Of a stretch of 64,000 nucleotides of DNA, positions 10,954-19,620 are shown piece after piece. The stretch comes from Sipunculus nudus (Eukaryota > Annelida > Sipuncula > Golfingiida > Sipunculidae). The stretch lies in contig CM049316.1 of NCBI GenBank assembly GCA_026874595.1, forward strand, positions 1,180,001 through 1,244,000. The letters run 5' to 3'. The notes under the pieces were generated by a model, which saw only the letters and a list, made by a program, of their open reading frames with translations, was not told the DNA's origin and did not search any database. The position numbers and the translations under genes are program-made. Each line of letters begins with the position of its first letter. Within the stretch, counting starts at the first letter, position 1.

Positions 10954-13871
10954 AGTGTATAACTGCTGTGTGAGGAGTTTACAGCTTAAAACTGCTGCAT
11001 GAGAAGTGTACAGTGCAGAACTGCTGTGTGAGGAGTGTACAGTGTAAAACTGCTGTGGGAGGAGTGTACAGTGTACAACTGATGTGTGAGGAGTGTACAG
11101 TGTATAACTGCTGCATGAGAAGTGTACAGTGTATAACTGCTGTGTGAGGAGTGTACAGTGTATAACTGCTGCATGAGAAGTGTACAGTGTAGAACTGCTG
11201 TGTGAGGAGTGTACAGTGTAAAACTGCTGCATGAGAAGTTTACAGTGCAGAACTGCTGTGTGAGGAGTGTACAGTGTAAAACTGCTGTGGGAGGAGTGTA
11301 CAGTGTACAACTGATGTGTGAGGAGTGTACAGTGTATAACTGCTGCATGAGAAGTGTACAGTGTATAACTGCTGTGTGAGGAGTGTACAGTGTATAACTG
11401 CTGCATGAGAAGTGTACAGTGTAGAACTGCTGTGTGAGGAGTGTACAGTGTAAAACTGCTGCATGAGAAGTGTACAGTGCAGAACTGCTGTGTGAGGAGT
11501 GTACAGTGTAAAACTGCTGCATGAGAAGTGTACAGTGCAGAACTGCTGTGTGAGGAGTGTACAGTGTATAACTGCTGCATTAGAAGTGTACAGTATAGAA
11601 CTGCTGTGTGAGGAGTGTACAGTGTAAACCTGCTGTGTGAGGAGTGTACAGTGTAAAACTGCTGCATGAGAAGTGTACAGTGCAGAACTGCTGTGTGAGG
11701 AGTGTACAGTGTATAACTGCTGCATTAGAAGTGTACAGTGTATAACTGCTGCATGAGAAGTGTACAGTGTATAACTGCTGTGTGAGGAGTGTACAGTGTA
11801 TAACTGCTGCATGAGAAGTGTACAATGTAGAACTGCTGTGTGAGGAGTGTACAGTGTAAAACTGCTGCATGAGAAGTGTACAGTGCAGAACTGCTGTGTG
11901 AGGAGTGTACAGTGTATAACTGCTGCATTAGAAGTGTACAGTATAGAACTGCTGTGTGAGGAGTGTACAGTGTAAACCTGCTGTGTGAGGAGTGTACAGT
12001 ATATAACTGCTGCATGAGAACTACTGTGTGAAGAGTGTAGAGTGTATAACTGCTGAGTGAGGAGTGTTAAGTGGATAACTGCTGTGTGAGGAGTGTAAAG
12101 TGTATAACTGCTGTGTGAGGAGTGTAAAGTGTATAACTGCTGTGTGAGGAGTGTACAGTGTAGAACTGCTGCGTGAGGAGTGTACAGTGGATAACTGCTG
12201 TGTAAGGAGTGTACAGTGGATAACTGCTGTGTGAGGAGTGTAAAGTGTATAACTGCTGTGTGAGGAGTGTAAAGTGTAGAACTGCTGTGTGAGGAGTGTA
12301 AAGTGTATAACTGCTGTGTGAGGAGTGTAAAGTGTAGAACAGCTGTGTGAGGAGTGTACAGTGTAGAACTGCTGTGTGAGTAGTGTACAGTGTATAACTG
12401 CTTCATGAGGAGTGTACAGTATAGAACTGCTGTGTGAGGTGTGTACAGTGTTTAACTGCTGCATGAGTGTACAGTGTTTAACTGCTGCATGAGGAGTGTA
12501 CAGTGTAGAACTGATGTGTGAGGAGTGAACAGTATATAACTGCTGTGTGAGGAGTGCACAGTATATAACTGCTGTTTGAGGAGTGTACAGTGTTTAACTG
12601 CTGTTTGAGGAGTGTACAGTGTAGAACTGCTGTGTGAGGAGTGTACAGTGGATAACTGCTGTGTAAGGAGTGTACAGTGAATAACTGCTGTGTGAGGAGT
12701 GTAAAGTGTATAACTGCTGTGTGAGGAGTGTAAAGTGTAGAACAGCTGTGTGAGGAGTGCACAGTATATAACTGCTGTGTGAGGAGTGTAAAGTGTATAA
12801 CTGCTGTGTGAGGAGTGTAAAGTGTAGAACAGCTGTGTGAGGAGTGTACAGTGTAGAACTGCTGTGTGAGTAGTGTACAGTGTATAACTGCTTCATGAGG
12901 AGTGTACAGTATAGAACTGCTGTGTGAGGTGTGTACAGTGTTTAACTGCTGCATGAGGAGTGTACAGTGTTTAACTGCTGCATGAGGAGTGTACAGTGTA
13001 GAACTGCTGTGTGAGGAGTGAACAGTATATAACTGCTGTGTGAGGAGTGCACAGTATATAACTGCTGTTTGAGGAGTGTACAGTGTTTAACTGCTGTTTG
13101 AGGAGTGTACAGTATAGAACTGCTGTGTGAGGAGTGCACAGTATATAACTGCTGCATGAGGAGTGTACAGTGTTTAACTGCTGCATGAGGAGTGTACAGT
13201 GTAGAACTGCTGTGTGAGGAGTGAACAGTATATAACTGCTGTGTGAGGAGTGAACAGTATATAACTGCTGTTTGAGGAGTGTACAGTATATAACTGCTGT
13301 TTGAGGAGTGAACAGTGTATAACTGCTGTTTGAGGAGTGTACAGTGTATAACTGCTGTGTGAGGAGTGCACAGTATATAACTGCTGCATGAGGAGTGTAC
13401 AGTGTTTAACTGCTGCATGAGGAGTGTACAGTGTAGAACTGCTGTGTGAGGAGTGAACAGTATATAACTGCTGTGTGAGGAGTGAACAGTATATAACTGC
13501 TGTTTGAGGAGTGTACAGTATATAACTGCTGTTTGAGGAGTGAACAGTATATAACTGCTGTTTGAGGAGTGTACAGTGTTTAAGTGCTGTTTGAGGAGTG
13601 TACAGTATAGAACTGCTGTGTGAGGAGTGCACAGTATATAACTGCTGCATGAGGAGTGTACAGTGTTTAACTGCTGCATGAGGAGTGTACAGTGTAGAAC
13701 TGCTGTGTGAGGAGTGAACAGTATATAACTGCTGTGTGAGGAGTGAACAGTATATAACTGCTGTTTGAGGAGTGTACAGTATATAACTGCTGTTTGAGGA
13801 GTGAACAGTGTATAACTGCTGTTTGAGGAGTGTACAGTGTATAACTGCTGTGTGAGGAGTGAACAGTGTAT
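10954..13871. repeat. 29-bp satellite, about 100 copies
   Basis: Near-continuous copies of a 29-bp unit (ggagtgtacagtgtataact, then gctgtgtga). Variants group into higher-order patterns: a run at ~11,046 recurs 232 bp later (eight units), and a ~490-bp segment near 12,021-12,464 recurs at 12,478-12,954. The minus-strand unit has no stop trinucleotide in any frame. Because 29 is not a multiple of 3, reading passes through all frames and gives apparent ORFs of up to 388 codons; these are not genes. Confidence 0.95.
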
Positions 13872-14069
13872 GACTGATTTGAAACTTCCCCATTTACCTG
13901 GATAGAAATCCTTTTAACAGAGAATAATAAAACAAATGGCTATATATGAATGCTGGTAATATTACAACTGGAGTATCTGAACAATTTACAATAAGAATAA
14001 GAAACAGATAACCCATACAACTTCTGACTCAAGACTAGATTTCAGGATAAAGAAAACACAATAACTTAC

Positions 14070-14210
14070 AGCCATTCGCCTCACGTCATGAGAATGCAGG
14101 GTTGCTGAACACACGATCATCTGTAACCTCTTGCCATCATTGGTGACTTTCGGAATCTGTCCATGAATGCGGTTGATCAGGTCACCATACCCAGCAGAAA
14201 GTAGCCCATC
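14070..14210 (-). CDS. DDX1: DDX1 exon: last D of DEAD, motif III SAT
   Basis: 141 bp, 47 codons, phase 0. It begins [20 protein letters not shown], whose first D completes DEAD, and later reads [19 protein letters not shown] with motif III SAT. Acceptor ttcag, donor gtaagt. It is the last DDX1 exon found in the window; the sequence for motif IV onward is not seen to its left. Confidence 0.96.
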
Positions 14211-14253
14211 CTGAAGAACAATAAGTGAGGCAACTTACACATCTTTTATACCT

Positions 14254-14660
14254 TGATTTGTTACTGAGTTTCAGTTGACCTGTTACAATAATTCTGATTT
14301 GTTATGGAGTTTTAGTTGACCTGTTATAATACTTCTGATTTGTTACCGAGTTTAAGTTGACTTGTTATAATACTTCTGATTTGTTACTGAGTTTAAGTTG
14401 ACTTGTTATAATACTTCTGATTTGTTATGGAGTTTTAGTTGACCTGTTATAATACTTCTGATTTGTTACCGAGTTTAAGTTGACTTGTTATAATACTTCT
14501 GATTTGTTACTGAGTTTAAGTTGACTTGTTATAATACTTCTGATTTGTTATGGAGTTTTAGTTGACCTGTTATAATACTCCTGATTTGTTACTGAGTTTT
14601 AGTTAACATGTCATGATACTTTTGATTTGTTACTGCATTTTAGTTGAACTAGAATAATGA
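14254..14660. repeat. 41-bp minisatellite
   Basis: About ten copies of a 41-bp unit (gatttgttactgagtttaag, then ttgacttgttataatacttc), alternating between gagtttaag and gagttttag types. It starts ~44 bp from the acceptor of exon 14,070-14,210. Unlike the arrays at 19.5 and 57 kb, it contains no exon sequence. Confidence 0.92.
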
Positions 14661-14978
14661 AATGTTGTGCCTACACATCATAATGCCACCTTTAAAAATA
14701 ATAATAACATGAAAACTAGAAAAACATTACTTTCTGAGAAAGTAAGCAACAGATGTGCAATGATGTGTTAATGACTTTAGAATGTTGTGCTGAATTTGGA
14801 ACAATATACATCAGAAAACATCTTGCAAGTCCCTCCAGTTAAAGTTTACTCATAGTAATTGTTGTTCATTGTCTATTAACAAAATTAATTAAAAAATGTT
14901 TATATTGAAAAAAAATTACACAATATTGACACATACTTGAGTACCACCAAGTCTTACCTGGTTTCTCCTGTGATGTGC
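14661..14978. other. Intron, no recognised feature
   Basis: AT-rich spacer between the 41-bp and 16-bp arrays, with nothing recognised. Confidence 0.6.
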
Positions 14979-15361
14979 AACAGTGTTTATCATGTACAGT
15001 GTTAATCATGTACAGTGTTTATCATGTACAGTGTTTATCATATACAGTGTTTATCATGTACAGTGTTTATCATGTACAGGGTTTATCATGTACAGGGTTT
15101 ATCATGTACAGTGTTTATCATGTACAGTGTTTATCGTGTACAATGTTTATCATGTACAGTGTTTATCATGTACAGTGCTTATCATGTACAGTGCCTATCA
15201 TGTACAGTGTTTATCATGTACAGTGTTTCTCATGTACAGTGTTAATCATGTACAGTGTTTATTGTGTACAGTGTTTATCGTGTACAGTGTTTATCATGTA
15301 CAGTGTTTATCATGTACAGTGTTTATCATGTACAGCGTTTTTCATGTACAGTGTTTTTCAT
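14979..15361. repeat. 16-bp minisatellite
   Basis: About 24 copies of gtttatcatgtacagt with few changes. It occupies the intron that splits the DEAD motif and ends ~59 bp from the donor of exon 15,420-15,518. The plus-strand unit has no stop trinucleotide, which explains long spurious ORFs. Confidence 0.93.
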
Positions 15362-15419
15362 GTTTATCTAGCTTGACCTTACACTTACATGATACAAAGT
15401 AAAAATACACAACACTCAC

Positions 15420-15518
15420 AGCTTCATCAAGTACAAAGAAGCGACAGGAAGACAGGTCCAGTTTGCCAGTTGAGATGAAATCTTCCAGTCTACCAGGTGT
15501 TCCAACCACAATGTCCAC
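15420..15518 (-). CDS. DDX1: DDX1 exon: motif Ib and first three residues of DEAD
   Basis: 99 bp, 33 codons, phase 0 at both ends: [20 protein letters not shown] followed by [13 protein letters not shown]. It holds motif Ib (TPGR) and the strand leading to motif II (VLDEAD). The exon ends after DEA; the catalytic motif's last D begins the next exon. Acceptor aacag, donor gtgagt. Confidence 0.96.
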
Positions 15519-15945
15519 CTGTTAGACACATTTATATTAAGGCAAGTAATAGCAGATATATGAAAGGACTTCTGAATTAAGATGTATTTTATTACAAAGT
15601 GAAAGATAAACTTAAGTCAAACAACCTCCCAGATTAAGATATTTTCAAAATGAACTCTAAGAAAAAAGTTATGAAAGTTGAGCCAATTAGCTAATTGCTG
15701 TGAGAGGCCTTATCTATCTTATTTTTTTTAATAACAAATGATCATCAGTAAATAAAAGACTGATATTATACATAACATCAGACCTTTAAATTACCTGTCA
15801 GCAGTGAATGAGGATGTCCAATACTTTAATGTCCCTTAGGATTTTGCTCAGATATTAAAATCATGTATAAGCTTTATATATGTATTCTATATTTGTGTTG
15901 ATAAAATAATTCAGGTTCTAACAAGGCGATCACTATAGGGCAAGC
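15519..15945. other. Intron, no recognised feature
   Basis: AT-rich intron sequence upstream of exon 15,420-15,518. Nothing was recognised in it. Confidence 0.6.
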
Positions 15946-17023
15946 AGGGCCCTGAATAAATCTGTGTATGTTTCTGTATGGTGAGACCATGAAAATAGAA
16001 CCTTCATGAAAGAATGAAAACAAGGGACCTATGGGTCATGGATAAATCTGTGTAGGTTTCTGTTCAGTGAGACCATGAAAATTGAACCTTCATGAAAGAA
16101 TGAAAACAAGGGACCAATGGGCCTTGAATAAATCTGTGTAGGTTTCTGTATGGTAAAACCATGAAAATAGAACCTTCATGAAAGAATGAAAACAAGGGAC
16201 CTATGGGCCCTGAATAAATCTGTGTAGGTTTCTGTATGGTGAGACCATGAAAACAGAACCTTCATGAAAGAATGAAAACAAGGGACCTATGGGCCCTGAA
16301 TAAATCTGTGTAGGTTTCTGTATGGTGAGACCATGAAAATAGAATCTTCATGAAAGAATGAAAACAAGGGACCTACGGGTCATGGATAAATCTGTGTAGG
16401 TTTCTGTTTGGTGAGACCATGAAAATTGAACCTTCATGAAAGAATGAAAACAAGGGACCAATGGGCCTTGAATAAATCTGTGTAGGTTTCTGTATGGTAA
16501 AACCATGAAAATAGAACCTTCATGAAAGAATGAAAACAAGGGACCTATGGGCCCTGAATAAATCTGTGTAGGTTTCTGTATGGTGAGACCATGAAAACAG
16601 AACCTTCATGAAAGAATGAAAACAAGGGACCTATGGGCCCTGAATAAATCTGTGTAGGTTTCTGTATGGTGAGACCATGAAAATAAAACCTTCATGAAAG
16701 AATGAAAACAAGGGACCTACGGGTCATGGATAAATCTGTGTAGGTTTCTGTTAAGTGAGACCATGAAAATTGAACCTTCATGAAAGAATGAAAACAAGGG
16801 ACCAATGGGCCTTGAATAAATCTGTGTAGGTTTCTGTATGGTAAAACCATGAAAATAGAACCTTCATGAAAGAATAAAAACAAGGGACCTATGGGCCCTG
16901 AATAAATCTGTGTAGGTTTCTGTATGGTGAGACCATGAAAACAGAACCTTCATGAAAGAATGAAAACAAGGGACCTATGGGCCCTGAATAAATCTTTGTA
17001 GGTTTCTGTATGGTGAGACCATG
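15946..17023. repeat. 86-bp satellite with 344-bp higher-order unit
   Basis: About 12.5 copies of an 86-bp unit (gggccctgaataaatctgtg, then taggtttctgtatggtgaga). Variants repeat every four units: the acctacgggtcatgg variant recurs at ~16,370 and ~16,714, giving a 344-bp higher-order period. Lies in a DDX1 intron. Confidence 0.92.
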
Positions 17024-17039
17024 ATTCGTACATTGTGCC

Positions 17040-17520
17040 ACCACCGTTCTGAATGTACAATATTCATTCGGTGCTTTATACAGTCAGCCGGATGGATTGG
17101 GCGTTAAAAATGGATCTCACCCATGCCTTTTTTTTACGTCTCAATCCATCAGTCATCCAAACCGTATCTTCTGTTTGCTTACAGGTTCCAGCGTCTATTA
17201 GTTCCGCGCTCTCCCGTTTTGGATCACTGTGGCCCCGTGGATATTTCCTATGCTTGTCCACACGATCACTGCCCATCTCTGTTCGATTGCCATTTTGGTA
17301 CTAACATATTTGGACAATTGGCTGGTTCATCTTTTATCCAGTATCTTCAGTTTGCATATGGGTCCCGCATCTATCAGTTTGGTGCTCTCCTGTTTGGGAT
17401 CACTGTAGCCCAGTGGATATTTCCCATGCTTGTCCACACCGTCACTGCCCATCTCCATTCGATGGCCATTTCAGCCATTTCACATTCTGAACCAGTTCCA
17501 TGGACCATTACTAGCTTGAC
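17040..17520 (+). pseudogene. DIRS-like reverse transcriptase remnant with internal duplication
   Basis: Plus-strand frames read WALKMDLTHAFF, then VSIHQSSKPYLLFAYR, then QFAYGSRIYQFGALLFG, then VHTVTAHLHSM. This follows the D-L-x-x-A-Y/F ... F-A-Y-x-x-x-x-Y-Q-F-x-A-L-P-F-G order of DIRS-type tyrosine-recombinase retrotransposon reverse transcriptases. The FAYR to VHT segment occurs twice in tandem (about 17,170-17,300 and 17,340-17,480) in different frames. No recombinase domain or YLDD catalytic box was seen. It lies antisense to DDX1 in an intron. A decayed fragment; the assignment is by motif memory. Confidence 0.65.
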
Positions 17521-17786
17521 TTGATCCAGGGACCATTACTAGCTTAACCAGATCCAGGGACCCTACCATATTCTTTCTGGCAGGTTCAGGCAAACACAAG
17601 GATCATTCACCATAATCATTCACAGGCACAGACAGTTGGCTAGATCCTGGGAAAATTAAGTATTCTTATTGACAGGTATTAAAAGGTCTGCTCAGGCAAG
17701 GGACTATGCTTGTTTTTCTTTGACAGTTCATTACAGGTGACCGAAATTATGACCAGTCATGTTTTTCTTTTCACAGATCGACTTAC

Positions 17787-17847
17787 CCCTTCCATCAGCC
17801 TGTCAACCTGCTCCCGTGCATTGGTTCCTCCAATCACAAGGAGCTCA
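17787..17847 (-). CDS. DDX1: DDX1 exon: GG region between motifs Ia and Ib
   Basis: 61 bp. One base completes the serine codon, then 20 codons read ELLVIGGTNAREQVDRLMEG, with the conserved GG after a beta strand that DEAD-box proteins share. Acceptor ttacag, donor gtaagt, phase 0 out. Confidence 0.94.
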
Positions 17848-18182
17848 CTGTAAAATAACATCAGCAAATTATAGAGTCCAACAGCTGGAGCATATATACA
17901 AAACAATATTAATATTATAATATGATGAAGATATTTGTCTTTTGGGGTTTCTTACAGAACCCAAGGGTAAATAGTTCTTGTTCCATGGATGCAAGCAGTT
18001 CTGTAGCATATCAAATGAGAATTATTTATGTTGGTACATTTATATATTCATTTAAAGAAATATCTACACATAAAAATAATTGTGAGTTTATTTTGAATTA
18101 TTTATACTCAGGAGGAACTATACCGTGTAAGCAATAAATCGTGACCTTTATTTTTCAAATAAAAATAGACAATGAAGCATAC

Positions 18183-18235
18183 CTGATACTTGGTGCTGAC
18201 AGGTGTTTCTTGAACTTCTGAATTTGCATGTAAGT
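18183..18235 (-). CDS. DDX1: DDX1 exon after motif Ia
   Basis: 53 bp, 17 codons plus two bases, reading TYMQIQKFKKHLSAPSI and the first two bases of a serine codon. It corresponds to the helix after motif Ia (QxFKKxL in DDX1). Acceptor ttgcag, donor gtatgc. Confidence 0.93.
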
Positions 18236-18542
18236 CTGCAATATAAATGAATTCTGGCTTATTTAAAACTCACATATTTCATTACTGTATAGATCCGGCA
18301 AAAATATGGTAGCCAAGCATCACATATTCTAACAAGTGTGGTATAACAGTGAAGGCCACATAACACCACAGATCTGAGGTGATGAAGTAAAATATTCATT
18401 CTTGGGATTTTAATTAATGTAGGATACAAAGATTCTATTTTAAAAATTTTAACATCACATTTTCAAAATATTCTGAAATATTTTGTTTTTCTCAAGCGTT
18501 AACATTACATACTTCTGATATTTTTATATAATACATTCTTAC

Positions 18543-18566
18543 CTGGTCAGCCAGCTCACGTGAAGG
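18543..18566 (-). CDS. DDX1: DDX1 24-nt microexon encoding motif Ia
   Basis: Exactly eight codons, PSRELADQ, phase 0 on both sides, with acceptor tttcag and donor gtaaga. This is DEAD-box motif Ia (P-T/S-R-E-L-A), which contacts the RNA backbone. Skipping it would keep the frame but remove the motif. The neighbouring exons end in IIIE and begin TYMQIQKF, so the joined protein agrees with DDX1 without gap. Confidence 0.95.
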
Positions 18567-19418
18567 CTGAAAATAAAACCAAATTAATTAATATCTTTCA
18601 GATTATATTAAAATTGGGTTTCTCTTTTATTATTCCTATCAATATTGTGCTGTAGGTTCTGTGTCTATCAGCCATTATCATTTGTTTTTTTTATCTGCTA
18701 CTGCTTCAGTTTAAATTCAGGAGCTACACAGAGTACTTTACCAAAGAAACTTTATGACAACAGGATGTATGTGACTTCCATAAAGTATATAATTCTTGTT
18801 TCACAGTGATGTAAGATATTTTATTCCTGTTTAATTATACTTTACACTTTTAATAAATTTAAACCACGATAATGAGTTTTTCAATTCAAAGTGCATCCTT
18901 GCTGACTGAAATGTAGGCATTCATTGAAGCTGTAAAATACAAGATGTATTAAATATAAGATGTACACACCCATTGGCAAGCCAGTCAAACTGCCAGAAAA
19001 AATAAGACTAATAGGTTATCAAATTAACTAAAAAAATTTTATATATGTTATGAGCAGTACAGTCAGCCAGTGAAATTTTAAACATAAGTCTGGCTTGGTT
19101 AGGGAGTCCAATATATACCTTGGTAAAAAGTACCTGTTGATAAAGCCAAGGCACAAATTGAAATATTACTGAAGATATCCCATTTTAAAAGAAGGAAAAT
19201 TATATTATTTCTTTTTACAAATCATTTTATTCAATTACATGGATTTAAGCCCAGTGAAGCTTTATGAAGGTAAATATATGTAATTATAAATACATGTTCC
19301 AACCACTGATGAATGGCTCTCAATTTGTGATTTATAGTAGATCTGTTTCCTGAATCCTCATGTATGTTAGATTAACTACTGGAGACTGGTTTGTGATTAT
19401 CATTAACAAGTACGGTAC
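18567..19418. other. Intron, no recognised feature
   Basis: An 852-bp AT-rich intron between the 123-bp exon and the 24-bp microexon. No repeat or other feature was recognised. Confidence 0.6.
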
Positions 19419-19541
19419 CTCAATGATGATGGCGTAGGGGGCATTGGGTGCAGGTGGCTTGGCGACTCCCCCTGAGGAGCCTCCAAAGGTTGACTGTACC
19501 ACAGCATCTCCAGAGGCCTGGGATAGAGCTATGTAACCACC
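19419..19541 (-). CDS. DDX1: DDX1 exon: linker into the helicase core
   Basis: 123 bp, 41 codons, phase 0 in and out: GGYIALSQASGDAVVQ at the start, a glycine-serine rich middle (FGGSSGGVAKPP), then APNAPYAIIIE leading into motif Ia. It matches DDX1's DGFVALS and PNAPKALIVEP regions. Acceptor ttgtag, donor gtaccg. Its first 46 nt are the exon part of the satellite monomer in the upstream intron, so the splicing machinery must pick this acceptor over dozens of similar upstream ones. Confidence 0.95.
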
Positions 19542-19620
19542 CTACAAATATAACCAGAAACAATCTGAACTACAGTGTCACAAGAGGCCCTATGATAGAG
19601 CTATGTAACCACCCTACTAA
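19542..19620. repeat. 69-bp array, first copy, contiguous with the DDX1 exon
   Basis: The intron side of the acceptor (ctacaaatataaccagaaac) is followed at once by a further monomer, cut after CCCTACTAA by block A. The exon start plus this intron sequence therefore forms the first unit of the array. Confidence 0.92.

Noticed and set aside
10855-13893. Minus-strand ORFs of 70 to 388 codons with YTVHSSHSS-type repeats, resembling a repetitive secreted protein
   Set aside because: They follow entirely from a stop-free 29-bp monomer; several overlap in different frames, and there is no signal peptide or splice context.
14975-15402. Plus-strand ORFs of 76 to 139 codons with YSVYHVQCLSCT repeats
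   Set aside because: By-product of the 16-bp minisatellite, antisense to DDX1.
10954-17023. Possible CRISPR-like arrays
   Set aside because: The repeats are directly adjacent, with no unique spacers, and the setting is an animal intron.
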